Positions 16,398 through 25,228 of a stretch of 34,756 nt of DNA are shown here, piece by piece. The DNA comes from Clostridia bacterium (lineage in GTDB: Bacteria > Bacillota > Clostridia > Lachnospirales > Anaerotignaceae). Each line of letters begins with the position of its first letter. The first letter of the stretch is position 1. A model generated the notes under the pieces. It did no database searches, had not been told where the DNA came from, and saw only the letters and a program-made list of their open reading frames with translations. Location of the stretch: assembly GCA_009929735.1 (NCBI GenBank), contig RZZU01000027.1:1-34756 (forward strand). Direction: 5' to 3'. A program made the position numbers and the translations under genes.

Positions 16398-17066
16398 ATG
16401 GCTGCAAAAGAAAGCTTAAAACAAAAAGCGTACCATGCAATAAAAGAAAAGATTATTACCTGTGAATATGCACCAGATGCAATGCTGAATGAGGAGGCTT
16501 TGCGAGAGGAACTGCACGTAAGCAGAACGCCGATTCGTGATGCACTCAGCCGTTTGGAACAGGAGGGTTTGATTTCTATTTTGCCCAAAAAGGGTGTTGT
16601 GGTATCCGGATTATCTATCCATGATATTAATCTAATTTTTGAGGTGCGCCTCCTGTATGAGCCATATGCGCTTTTGCATTATGGTTCAAACATGAAAGAT
16701 GAGGTAATTTATAAATATTTTGATGCATTTTCCACCCCTGTTCAGAATTTTAGCAAGGATGAGTATTTTTCTTTAGATGATACCTTCCATGTAAACATTG
16801 TGGAAACCATTCAAAATCCCTATCTTTTAAAAACCTATGACTGGATTCATAATCAAAACCTGCGCTTTCGTGTGATGACAGGTCAACTGGTTGACTATCG
16901 TTTAGAGAAAACAACGGAAGAACACTTGAAAATTGTGACTGCCTGCTTGAAGCATGACTGGGAATTGGCGGCAAAGGAAATGGAAGCTCATTTGCTTGCC
17001 TCTAAAAATGCTACCTTTGATTTGGTTTTGCGCAATAAAAACACAGAGAATCAAAAAGAAAAGTGA
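16398..17066 (+). CDS. GntR/FadR-type regulator (FCD domain) of the sugar-acid locus
   Basis: A 222-residue transcription factor. Residues 1-70 form the winged helix (LKQKAYHAIKEKIIT, then LREELHVSRTPIRDALSRLEQEGL). Residues 80-215 form an FCD effector domain with candidate metal/ligand residues in DDTFHVNI, EEHLK and MEAHLL. The class includes ExuR, UxuR and LgoR. GGGGGAGG lies 9 nt before the ATG. It sits between the two arms of the divergon, next to at least four GTATAC-centred sites. Pathway intermediates such as tagaturonate or an aldonate are likely inducers, by analogy only. A terminator follows at 17137. Confidence 0.88.
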   Translation: MAAKESLKQKAYHAIKEKIITCEYAPDAMLNEEALREELHVSRTPIRDALSRLEQEGLISILPKKGVVVSGLSIHDINLIFEVRLLYEPYALLHYGSNMKDEVIYKYFDAFSTPVQNFSKDEYFSLDDTFHVNIVETIQNPYLLKTYDWIHNQNLRFRVMTGQLVDYRLEKTTEEHLKIVTACLKHDWELAAKEMEAHLLASKNATFDLVLRNKNTENQKEK

Positions 17067-17136
17067 TTTGATTGCAAAATAAATGAACGATGAAAATTTT
17101 TTGAATATCGAATGATGAAAAAGTGCATTGTAAAAT

Positions 17137-17167
17137 ATGTCTCCATGAAACGGGAGGCATTTTTTTA
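17137..17167 (+). terminator. Terminator of the GntR regulator
   Basis: ATGTCTCC (17137-17144) pairs with GGAGGCAT (17153-17160) with one G-U and is followed by a T-run to 17167. It separates the regulator transcript from the uxaB operon. Confidence 0.75.
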
Positions 17168-17193
17168 TTTCCAAGAAAATGATAAAAAAACGT

Positions 17194-17203
17194 TTGTATA
17201 CAT
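17194..17203. promoter_or_regulatory. Half-conserved GntR operator
   Basis: TTGTATACAT matches eight to nine core positions of the palindrome family, 190 bp upstream of uxaB. It is weaker than the site at 17300. Confidence 0.45.
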
Positions 17204-17299
17204 TAAAAAGAGCTGATTAACGAGGGGATTTCCTCAAATTGCACAAAAATTATATTGAAAAATTGTTTTGATTAACCAAAAATGCGTTCATCCTGTTTT

Positions 17300-17313
17300 T
17301 GTTGTATACAACA
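17300..17313. promoter_or_regulatory. GntR operator, rightward arm, site 1
   Basis: TGTTGTATACAACA is a perfect 14-bp palindrome about 70 bp before uxaB. It differs from the leftward site only at positions 3 and 12 (T/A swapped), keeping dyad symmetry. Confidence 0.75.
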
Positions 17314-17323
17314 GTCTATTTTG

Positions 17324-17337
17324 TGTTGTATACTGTT
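17324..17337. promoter_or_regulatory. GntR operator, rightward arm, site 2
   Basis: TGTTGTATAC followed by a less matching right arm (TGTT), centred 24 bp from site 1. This suggests two dimers bound on roughly the same face of the helix (just over two turns). Its TATACT could also act as the -10 of the uxaB promoter. Confidence 0.6.
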
Positions 17338-17381
17338 CCTGTAATTATCTTAAACCAAAAAAACTTGGAGGTATAAGGTTT

Positions 17382-18854
17382 ATGAAAAAAATTAATGAAA
17401 TATTGACTCCTCAGGCTTCGGCTTTGAAGGAAAGAGTTTTGCAATTTGGGGAAGGAAACTTTCTTCGTGCCTTTACGGATTGGATGATTAATAAGGCAAA
17501 CAATCAAGGATATTTTGACGGTTCTATTGTTTTGTGTCAGCCCATTGCCCAAGGAATGGGAAAGGTGATTAATGCACAGGACGGTATGTATACATTAATT
17601 ATGCGTGGCATCGAAAATGGCCAGGCGGTAGAAAAAATCGAGCCGAATACATCCGTTTCCCGCTGTATCAATCCTTATGAGGATTATGAGGCGTTGTTGG
17701 AACTGGCTCGTTCCGGGGATTTAAAGGTCGTCATTTCCAATACAACAGAAGCAGGAATTGCTTATAAAGCAGGGGATAAACTGACCGACCGACCGGCACA
17801 GTCTTTCCCGGCAAAGGTTTGTGCTTTTTTATATGAAAGATATCAGACGTTTCACGGCGCACAGGACAAGGGACTGTTGTTTTTACCTGTGGAATTAATT
17901 GATAACAATGGGGCAAACTTATTGCGTATTGTTTTACAATATGCCGAAGAGTGGGGTTTGGAGGAAAGCTTCAAAGCTTGGGTAAGGGAAAGTAACCATT
18001 TCTGTTCTACCTTGGTAGACCGGATTGTAACAGGTTATCCGGGTGATGAATTAGAATATTTCTATAACGAAATGGGATATGAGGATCAATGTCTTGTAAC
18101 CAGCGAAGTGTTCAACCTTTGGGTAGTCGAAGGGAAGGAAGAGTGGGCGGATATTTTGCCGATTCATAAAACAGATGCAAACGTCATTTGGACAGAGGAT
18201 GTAACACCGTATAAAAAACGCAAGGTTAGAATTTTAAACGGCGGACATACCGCAACGGTTTTGGCTGCATATCTGGCAGGGCATAACATCGTTTTGGAAA
18301 TGATGAATGACCCCTTATTCGAAAAATTCATGGATAAACTCCTTTATGAGGAAATCATCCCGACCTTGGACTTGCCTAAGGCGGATTTGGTGCAATTTGC
18401 CTCCGATGTTAAGGATCGTTTCCGAAACCCTTACATTAAACATAAACTAACGGATATTTCTTTGAATTCCTGTTCCAAGTGGTGTGCAAGATGTATGCCC
18501 AGCTTGCTTGGGTATGTGAAGGAAACAGGGGAATTACCTAAGGCTTTGGCATTCTCATTGGCAGCATTTATTCGCTTTTATAAGGGGAAAATGGAAAATG
18601 GAAGCTATGTCGGGATGCGTGCGGACGGCACGGCGTACAACATTAAAGATGATGCGGAAGTATTGGAATTTTTTGCAAAGCTTTGGGCGGAAAAAGATGT
18701 TTTTGCGATTGCCGAGGCTATTTTATCCAATACGGCTTTCTGGGAGGGAGCGGATTTGAATGCCATCGACGGTTTAACGGCATTCGTTGGTTCCTACTTA
18801 AAGGAAATGGAAGAAAAAGACATGAAGGAAGTACTTACTTCCCTTCTGGCTTAA
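17382..18854 (+). CDS. uxaB: Tagaturonate reductase (altronate oxidoreductase)
   Basis: NAD-dependent long-chain polyol/mannitol dehydrogenase family, 490 residues. It interconverts D-tagaturonate and D-altronate in the cytoplasm. The N-terminal LQFGEGNFLRAFTDWM matches the UxaB branch rather than mannonate oxidoreductase UxuB, and the catalytic motif KxRxLNGGHT lies near residue 285. The frame extends upstream to 17268, but the ATG at 17382 has a GGAGG 10-15 nt upstream and begins the conserved domain. It leads the rightward operon uxaB-uxaA-kdgK-kdgA, with 13 nt to uxaA. Confidence 0.92.
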   Translation: MKKINEILTPQASALKERVLQFGEGNFLRAFTDWMINKANNQGYFDGSIVLCQPIAQGMGKVINAQDGMYTLIMRGIENGQAVEKIEPNTSVSRCINPYEDYEALLELARSGDLKVVISNTTEAGIAYKAGDKLTDRPAQSFPAKVCAFLYERYQTFHGAQDKGLLFLPVELIDNNGANLLRIVLQYAEEWGLEESFKAWVRESNHFCSTLVDRIVTGYPGDELEYFYNEMGYEDQCLVTSEVFNLWVVEGKEEWADILPIHKTDANVIWTEDVTPYKKRKVRILNGGHTATVLAAYLAGHNIVLEMMNDPLFEKFMDKLLYEEIIPTLDLPKADLVQFASDVKDRFRNPYIKHKLTDISLNSCSKWCARCMPSLLGYVKETGELPKALAFSLAAFIRFYKGKMENGSYVGMRADGTAYNIKDDAEVLEFFAKLWAEKDVFAIAEAILSNTAFWEGADLNAIDGLTAFVGSYLKEMEEKDMKEVLTSLLA

Positions 18855-18867
18855 GGAGTGTTAAACC

Positions 18868-20340
18868 ATGAAGGATAATATGATTATTGTAAATTCAAAG
18901 GATAGCGTTGCCGTGGCTCTTTGCGATATTAAAAAAGGTGAGATTTGCCGCTATGGTGCGCTTACCGTCACGGTAAAGGATGACATTCCATTTGGTCATA
19001 AACTTGCCCTCTTTGACATAAAGAAGGGGGAAAACGTAATAAAATACGGAAGTCCTATCGGGCACGCAACCCAAAATATTGAAAAGGGTGCGTATTTGCA
19101 CGTTCATAATATAAAAACCAATTTGGCGGAAAGCGGGGACTATGTTTTCCGGGGCACCCAAGAATATTTTTGGAACGAGCAGGATGATTTTTTTATGGGC
19201 TACCGCCGAAAAGACGGTCGTGTAGGCGTAAGAAATGAAATTTGGATTGTTCCTACGGTTGGTTGTGTGAACAAAACGGCGGAACGCTTGGCCAAGGAGG
19301 CTGAAAAAATAGGTATAAAGGTGTTAGCCATGACTCATCCCTACGGCTGTTCCCAGATGGGAGAGGATCAGACCATGACGCAAAAATCCTTGGCGGCGTT
19401 GGTGAAACACCCGAATGCAGGCGGCGTTTTGGTTCTGTCCTTGGGATGCGAAAACAATAACTTAAAGGAGTTTCAACCTTTTTTAGAGGAGTATGACAGC
19501 GAGAGAATTCGCTTTATGATTACACAAGAAGAAGAGGATGAGATAGAAAAGGGATTAGCCCATATCAAAGCCCTTTCCCATCTTGCCGAAAAAGACAAAA
19601 GAGAAAAAATCCCTTTTAGGGAGCTGATTATTGGCTTTAAATGCGGCGGTTCTGATGCTTTTTCGGGGATCACCGCAAATCCCCTTTGCGGCTGCTTGAC
19701 CGATTTACACACATCCGCAGGCGGACGGGCAATTTTAACAGAGGTGCCGGAAATGTTTGGTGCCGAGGATAGTTTGTTTGTTCGTTGTGAAAGTGAAGAG
19801 GTTTTTGACCAAGCAACGGCAATGATCAATGAGTTTAAAAACTACTATGTAAACCATAATCAGGTTGTATATGAAAATCCTTCGCCCGGCAATAAGGCAG
19901 GGGGCATAACGACACTGGAGGAAAAGTCCCTCGGCTGTATCCAAAAGGGTGGTCAGGCAACCGTTACCGATGTTTTGGCGTATGCCGAACAAGTAAAAAA
20001 ATCGGGGCTTTCCTTATTAACCGGCCCGGGCAATGATATGGTATCCTGCACCAACCTTGCGGCTTCAGGTGCGCATATCATTTTATTTACCACAGGACGA
20101 GGGACACCCTTTGGTACTGTGGTACCTACGTTGAAAATCTCCTCAAACTCTGCTTTGGCCCAGCATAAAGCAAATTGGATTGACTTTAATGCAGGCGTGC
20201 TGTTAGAGGGAACAAGCTTTGAGGAAGCAACGAAAAAGCTGATGGCGTTATTAAAGGAAACAGCCAGCGGAAAGCTTGCAAAAAATGAAGAAAACGATTA
20301 CAGAGAAATTGCTATTTTTAAAGATGGGGTGACATTATAA
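18868..20340 (+). CDS. uxaA: Altronate dehydratase
   Basis: Converts D-altronate to 2-keto-3-deoxy-D-gluconate; an iron-dependent enzyme of 490 residues. Residues 1-95 are a SAF domain (GHKLALFDIKKGENVIKYG). The rest is the dehydratase domain starting at YRRKDGRVGVRNEIWIVPTVGC, with conserved Cys and His in THPYGCSQMG, LGCENN and KCGGSD. Galactarate and D-altronate dehydratases share this fold; pairing with uxaB fixes altronate as substrate. Its last base overlaps the start codon of kdgK. Confidence 0.93.
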   Translation: MKDNMIIVNSKDSVAVALCDIKKGEICRYGALTVTVKDDIPFGHKLALFDIKKGENVIKYGSPIGHATQNIEKGAYLHVHNIKTNLAESGDYVFRGTQEYFWNEQDDFFMGYRRKDGRVGVRNEIWIVPTVGCVNKTAERLAKEAEKIGIKVLAMTHPYGCSQMGEDQTMTQKSLAALVKHPNAGGVLVLSLGCENNNLKEFQPFLEEYDSERIRFMITQEEEDEIEKGLAHIKALSHLAEKDKREKIPFRELIIGFKCGGSDAFSGITANPLCGCLTDLHTSAGGRAILTEVPEMFGAEDSLFVRCESEEVFDQATAMINEFKNYYVNHNQVVYENPSPGNKAGGITTLEEKSLGCIQKGGQATVTDVLAYAEQVKKSGLSLLTGPGNDMVSCTNLAASGAHIILFTTGRGTPFGTVVPTLKISSNSALAQHKANWIDFNAGVLLEGTSFEEATKKLMALLKETASGKLAKNEENDYREIAIFKDGVTL

Positions 20341-21434
20341 TGATTCAGTTAAGACCAAAAGAAGCGTGTATGTTTGATCAAGTATCTTTAGGTGAGGTTA
20401 TGTTAAGGTTGGATCCCGGTGAGGGCAGAATCAAAACAACCAGACAGTTTCGTGCATGGGAAGGCGGCGGAGAATACAACGTTGCCCGTGGACTTCGTCG
20501 CTGTTTCGGCTACAAAACAGCCATTTTAACAGCTTTCGCCGACAATGAAATCGCTCGTCTGATAGAGGACTTTATTTTGCAGGGCGGCGTGGATACCTCC
20601 TTTATTAAATGGCTGCCTTATGACGGTATCGGCAGAACCGCTCGCAACGGCTTAAATTTTACAGAAAGAGGTCATGGCGTGCGTGGCGCGGTAGGTGTTT
20701 CTGATCGTGGAAACTCTGCGATTTCCCAGATTAAGCCCGGCGAATTTGATTTTGACTATTTGTTTGGAACCTTGGGTGTGCGTTGGCTGCATACGGGGGG
20801 CATTTTTGCAGCATTGTCTGAAAACAGTGCGGCAGTAACCATTGAAGCAGTAAAAGCGGCAAAAAAATACGGCACAATCGTTTCCTATGACTTGAACTAC
20901 CGTCCTTCCATGTGGAAATCCATCGGTGGACAGGAAAAAGCTCAGCAAGTCAACAAAGAAATTGCAAAATATATCGATGTTATGATTGGCAATGAAGAGG
21001 ATTTCACTGCTTGCCTTGGCTTTGAAATTGAAGGCAATGATGAAAACTTAGTTGAGCTGAACTTAAATGGCTACGAGAAAATGATGGCAAAAGCCGCCAA
21101 AGCATACCCTAACTTTAAGGTTATGGCAACCACATTAAGAAGCGTAAAAACGGCAACAGTAAACGACTGGGCAGCAATGTGCTGGGCGAATGGCGAAATT
21201 TATTTCTCCCAAAAATACGACGGCTTGGAAATTATGGATCGGGTTGGCGGCGGGGACAGCTTTGCTTCAGGTTTAATCTTTGGGTTGATGGAAACTGGTG
21301 ACGCTGAGATGGCTGTGAACTATGGTGCAGCGCACGGGGCATTGGCTATGACAACGCCCGGTGACACTAGCATGGCAAGCCGTAAGGAAGTGGAAGCATT
21401 GATGGGTGGCGCAGGAGCCAGAGTGCAGCGCTAA
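20340..21434 (+). CDS. kdgK: 2-keto-3-deoxygluconate kinase (PfkB family)
   Basis: Phosphorylates KDG to KDPG using ATP; 364 residues of the ribokinase fold. The PfkB signature with catalytic Asp is DRVGGGDSFASG near residue 300. The N-terminal SLGEVMLRLDPGEG and GGGEYNVARGL bind substrate. The start at 20340 overlaps the uxaA stop and has GGGGTGA about 10 nt upstream; an in-frame ATG at 20370 would better match the usual N-terminus but has a weaker site. It is somewhat longer than E. coli KdgK, as is common in clostridia. Followed 12 nt later by the aldolase. Confidence 0.88.
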   Translation: MIQLRPKEACMFDQVSLGEVMLRLDPGEGRIKTTRQFRAWEGGGEYNVARGLRRCFGYKTAILTAFADNEIARLIEDFILQGGVDTSFIKWLPYDGIGRTARNGLNFTERGHGVRGAVGVSDRGNSAISQIKPGEFDFDYLFGTLGVRWLHTGGIFAALSENSAAVTIEAVKAAKKYGTIVSYDLNYRPSMWKSIGGQEKAQQVNKEIAKYIDVMIGNEEDFTACLGFEIEGNDENLVELNLNGYEKMMAKAAKAYPNFKVMATTLRSVKTATVNDWAAMCWANGEIYFSQKYDGLEIMDRVGGGDSFASGLIFGLMETGDAEMAVNYGAAHGALAMTTPGDTSMASRKEVEALMGGAGARVQR

Positions 21435-21446
21435 GGAGGAGAAAAA

Positions 21447-22085
21447 ATGACGATTGCAGAAAGAATTTCTAAAATTGGTGTAGTACCCGTGATTAAACTG
21501 GAGCGTCCCGAGGAGGATGCCCTTCCTTTGGCAAAGGCACTTTCAGAAGGAGGGTTGCCTGTTGCAGAAATCACATTCCGTGCAGAAGGGGCAGAAAAAG
21601 CCATAAAGCTGATGCGTGAAAATTATCCGGATATGATTGTCGGCGCAGGAACGGTACTGTACAAGGAGCAGGTTGACAGAGCTTTGGCAGCAGGCGCACA
21701 GTTTATTGTATCCCCTGGCTTTAACCCAAAAATTGTGGCATATTGCATTGAAAAGAATGTGCCTATTTTCCCGGGCTGTGTCACACCCACGGAAATTGAA
21801 GCGGCACATGATTTAGGCTTGACGATATTCAAATTTTTCCCTGCACAGCAGTACGGCGGATTGGCTACAATCAAAGCATTATCCGCCCCCTACCACAAGT
21901 TTCAATTTATGCCTACGGGCGGTGTAAGCTTAGATAATTTAAAGGAGTATCTATCCTTTAAGAGCATTTGCGCCGTTGGAGGCTCCTTTATGGTGACCGA
22001 TAAATTGATTAATGGTAAGGCATGGGACGAAATTACTGTAATCAGCCGCAAAGCAGCGGATATTGTTGCGCAGACAAGAGGTTAA
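21447..22085 (+). CDS. kdgA: KDPG/KHG aldolase
   Basis: Class I aldolase splitting 2-keto-3-deoxy-6-phosphogluconate into pyruvate and glyceraldehyde 3-phosphate; 212 residues, full length. The Schiff-base Lys is Lys129 in IFKFFPA. Glu41 and Arg45 (AEITFR) and the phosphate-binding MPTGGVS and VGGSFM loops are all present. GGAGG precedes the ATG. It ends the rightward operon and completes an Entner-Doudoroff-type route. No clear terminator follows for about 450 bp. Confidence 0.94.
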   Translation: MTIAERISKIGVVPVIKLERPEEDALPLAKALSEGGLPVAEITFRAEGAEKAIKLMRENYPDMIVGAGTVLYKEQVDRALAAGAQFIVSPGFNPKIVAYCIEKNVPIFPGCVTPTEIEAAHDLGLTIFKFFPAQQYGGLATIKALSAPYHKFQFMPTGGVSLDNLKEYLSFKSICAVGGSFMVTDKLINGKAWDEITVISRKAADIVAQTRG

Positions 22086-22534
22086 AATAGATATTTGCGG
22101 GTTGCACAATACTACGCTGTTGGATTTTGATTGTAACTATTTCACGAAATGTGTGATGGTTTTTCATGCATCATTCTGTCGGGTATCATGGTGGCCGCTC
22201 ACAGTGTTAATTCCGTTTGAATGCTGTCTTGTTGACACCATTTTACACGAACCTTTCAGTTGTGACGCTTGGTCAGATTGGTGAACTTCATTTTAAAAGC
22301 TATGATACAATAAAAATGCAGTGCATAAATTTTGCGTTATATATTATTTTTTTAGTACAAGATATAACGCAATAAAAATGTGATGATAACGAAATAAATT
22401 AGATAATTTGGTATGTAATCATACATATTCGTGTGAAAATTTCCGTCCAAGGTATCTATCAGAAATCTAATCAGAGAGCGTTACTATTAAGTTGGCAGAA
22501 AGAAGCAAGTAGTAATAGAAGCAGATATTTGAAA
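22086..22534. other. Intergenic region with short dyads
   Basis: No gene is apparent between kdgA and the hairpins. GTATGTAATCATAC (22411-22424) is a small palindrome. TTACTA (22481-22486) can pair with TAGTAA (22510-22515) directly before the next terminator. Together with that terminator this looks like the end of a structured leader or small RNA. I could not match it to a known riboswitch or to the T-box core. Confidence 0.4.
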
Positions 22535-22584
22535 CCTGATCGCTTATGTCCAAATGGCCTTAAGCGGTCAGGTGATTTTTTTTT
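22535..22584 (+). terminator. Orphan rho-independent terminator
   Basis: CCTGATCGCTTA (22535-22546) pairs over 12 bp with TAAGCGGTCAGG (22561-22572), one G-T, followed by TGA and nine Ts. It lies 450 bp beyond kdgA and 420 bp before the decayed ECF operon. It may end the kdgA transcript or be an attenuator of the dead operon. Confidence 0.8.
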
Positions 22585-22607
22585 GTAAAATTACTGATCA
22601 AAAAGAA

Positions 22608-22812
22608 CTAGGAAAAATTACAAGGCTTGATTGTTAGTTTGCGGTATTTGTTATGAAAAGGATTTTCCGGCGAATATACCCAATAATATCTTCTGCCTAT
22701 TTTATCCGATAATTTCCACAGTTTACCCAATGCGCTATACATTCCATTGGGATCAATCTGTGAAAAGTCATAGTTGAAAAGATGTTCATCATAAAGAAAG
22801 AATATGATTCAT
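22608..22812 (-). other. Possible small gene with early frameshift, unknown
   Basis: On the minus strand GAGG plus ATG (22812) starts a frame that ends after seven codons. One base away lies an uninterrupted 66-codon stretch (22808-22611, stop 22608-22610) with protein-like composition. It includes DPNGMYSALGKLW, RRYYWVYSPENPF and KYRKLTIKP, and is rich in aromatics and charged residues. I do not recognise it. It may be a decayed short gene, or chance in AT-rich DNA. Confidence 0.3.
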
Positions 22813-23003
22813 AAATTTACCTCATTTATACCTAGATTAGGCGAAATAATACCCTGATTAGCCAAGAAAAAGGCGAAACGGTTGAATATGAAAACTGGCT
22901 ATGCTATCTGATAAAATAGTGTTAGTTTTAAGTAACTGTATTTTATGACATGAAAGCTGATGCGGCAATCTCTGTTTGATTCAAGTAAATAGAGGAATTA
23001 TTT

Positions 23004-23224
23004 ATGAGTAAACAAGTTAGTCGTAGTACAGCCAAGCTTAATGTATAAGACTTAATCACAACGGAATTTTTTCGGCACTGTTGTTTCTTGCATTGCTGTT
23101 TGGAGGCATACCATTTGCGATAAATCCTGTCACTACATTTTATGTGCCGATGCTTTCGGCATTATTAGGAGGGCCAATCCTTCTATTGCTGATTGCAAAG
23201 GTTAAAAACGTGGGGGTGTTATGA
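23004..23224 (+). pseudogene. Decayed MptE/Trep_Strep-type ECF transporter S component
   Basis: GAGG and the ATG at 23004 start MSKQVSRSTAKLNV, then TAA (23046). Reading on after a frame change near 23060 gives an uninterrupted stretch with the family pattern: FSALLFLALLFGG, then FYVPMLSALLGGPILLLLIAKVK. That pattern is typical of S components of the MptE/Trep_Strep group. So there is one nonsense codon, one frameshift and loss of the C-terminal half (about 70 of about 190 residues remain). The remaining frame ends in ATGA overlap with the EcfT remnant. Confidence 0.7.
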
Positions 23225-23811
23225 TTGCTGTGTTTGGCGTGTTTGTAGGAAAATATAAACACGCTATTGCAGGGATGGTCTGCTATGCGGTTATTTTGGT
23301 TGGTTCGCAGTATATTTTGCAGAGCCTATCTGGGGTGTGGCAGGCAATGTTTGCCGCATTTTTGGGGTTGGCGTACAAGGTTTATCCCTGCGGTATGATG
23401 TTAGGAGTTATGATTGGCAGTACAAAAATAAGCGAATTTATGGTGTCGTTGTATCGTTTGCATATACCGAAGAGCATTGGGATTCCCTTTGCCGTTATGA
23501 TGCGATATGTTCCTGTTATTTTTGAGGACTGGCAATACATAAAGGATGTCATGAAAATGAGGGGCATTTCTCCCTCAATCAAGGGATTGATTACAAACCC
23601 CTCCATGACAGTGGAATGCGTAAAGGTTCCGTTCATGATGGCGGCATCTATAACTGCGGATGGGCTTTCCATTGCCAGCGTTGCCCGTGGGATAGAAAAC
23701 CCCAATCCACGCAGCAGTCTGACAGAAATAGGCTTTTGCATACAGGATGGGATCACAGTTTTTATATTCTTTCTATGTTTTTTGGCAACGCTTGTGGCAA
23801 GAGGAGGATGA
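23221..23811 (+). pseudogene. EcfT transmembrane subunit, N-terminally truncated
   Basis: A 196-residue open frame with several hydrophobic helices and the two EcfT coupling motifs, KMRGISP (first, usually ARG) and VARGIENPNPRSS (second). Normal EcfT proteins are 230-260 residues; the missing 30-50 residues include the initial DPRTK-type segment. The loss matches the truncated 3' end of the S component, so a single deletion across the junction is likely. The body is undamaged, but with no intact ATPase or S component it is unlikely to work here. Confidence 0.7.
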
Positions 23812-24660
23812 TTACGATTCGTTTAAAAAATGTTTTGTTTCGGTATGACGGAATGACTGACGGAGAAGTCAAAAACATAAATTTTAGGGTAAAAAAGAGG
23901 AATGTGTTCTTCTTACAGGGCGAAGCGGATGCCAGAAAACAACAATCATTCGTTTAACAAATGGGCTGATTCCGAATTATTTCCCGGGGAATTTGGACGG
24001 AAAGTCATTGTGAATGGCACGGAGGTATCTGAAACGCCTTTATATTAAATTGCCGAAAAAGTAGGCTCTGTTTTTCAAAATCCAAGAACGCAAATTTTCA
24101 ATGTGGATACGGACAGTGAAATTGCATTTGGAATGAAAATAAGGGAATGGATAGCGCATATATAAAAAAGCGTGTTGTGCAAACGGCAGAGGAGCTGAAT
24201 ATAATGAATTTGCTGGGCAGAAGCATCTTTACGCTATCAGGCGGCGAAAAACAAAAAATATAGCTTTTGCATCTGTCTATGCCATGAATCGGAAAATTAT
24301 CTACTGGGTGAGCCGTCCTCCAGTCTGGATGCGGAAGCCATTGAGGCATTGCGGCAGAATATCAGGCTTTTGAAGGCACAGGGCAAAACCATTCGGTCAT
24401 AACGGAGCAGGTAAATCTACCTTTTCCAGAACGCCATGCGGAATTTTGAAGCCGCTGTCAGGTACATTTCGATTAAATGGGAAGGTATTAAATTAAACGG
24501 GAAGATATTAAATCAAAAGGATATGAGAGCAAAGGCGTATATGGTAATGCAGGACGTAAGATACTTGTGACCAAATTGGAGATGAACTGGTAACGGAAAA
24601 TGTTCAGCCACATAGTATGCGTTTTTTCATAATGAGGGGAACCCGAGTCTGCTTTAAAAT
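23808..24660 (+). pseudogene. Decayed double EcfA ATPase
   Basis: It starts correctly (GAGGAGG, ATG overlapping the EcfT stop) with MITIRLKNVLFRYDG. Pieces of a first ATPase follow in changing frames: a P-loop reading GRSGCQKTT (Gly replaced by Gln), GSVFQNPRTQIFNV (Q-loop), LSGGEKQKI (signature) and EPSSSLDAEAIEAL (near Walker B, Asp lost). After a large deletion comes a second P-loop, GHNGAGKST (about 24400-24426), then the second-domain segment MVMQDV. At least four frameshifts and several stops break the frame. It is a dead two-domain ECF ATPase. Confidence 0.8.
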
Positions 24661-24740
24661 CAAGTAACAAATTTACGGCTGTCTGCTTTTTTAAGCAAAG
24701 GTCGAGAAAAAAGGAAGGTAGTCTGGAAAAAATATTCATC

Positions 24741-25228
24741 GTTCCACAAAAAAATTTTTACCCAGAGATAGTGTTTTGGAAAATATTCGAATGGGTTCAA
24801 ATGCTTTGCTCAAGGAGGTTCGTCAGGCGGCAAAGCAAGCACAAATTGACGAATTTATTATGAGCCTTCCACAGAGTTATGAAACAAAGGTGGGAAGCTT
24901 CGGCACACGTTTTGCTGTCGGTGAGCGGCAAAGGCTTTCCATTGCGAGAGCAATGTTGAAAAATGTGCCGATTCTTTTACTGGATGAGACAGCAGCCAGC
25001 TTGGATATAGAGAATGAATTGGCGGTAAAAAATGCAAGCGGGAACCTATTAAAAAGGAAGGAAACGGTGGTAATGATTGCGCATACGCTTTCCATTGTTC
25101 AACACGCAGGTCGGATTGCTGTTGTTTCTGGCGGTTGCATTGTGGAACAGGGGAGCCATGAGGTGCGTTTGCGTAAAAATGAATAATATGCAGCCATGTG
25201 GTTTGCAGAACAAAAACGATTGTCATAA
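24741..25228 (+). pseudogene. Remnant of an ABC exporter nucleotide-binding domain
   Basis: The C-terminal ATPase half of an MsbA/YbtP-like exporter. VPQK lies in one frame (24741-24752), then after a 1-nt shift come DSVLENIRMG, the signature FAVGERQR (normally LSGGERQR), Walker B PILLLDETAASLD and the H-loop IAHTLS. A stop at 25184 interrupts it before the tail YAAMWFAEQKRL, which ends at 25228. The membrane domain is absent. Exporter-type ABC genes commonly follow Trep_Strep-EcfT-EcfA sets in Firmicutes, so this was probably one operon. Confidence 0.75.

Noticed and set aside
22063..22284. 73-codon frame after kdgA
   Set aside because: Starts inside kdgA in another frame, no RBS, Cys/Trp-rich composition without any family pattern.
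22390..22584. T-box leader before the decayed ECF operon
   Set aside because: A terminator and upstream stems are present, but the conserved T-box GGTGG...ACCGCG core is missing.
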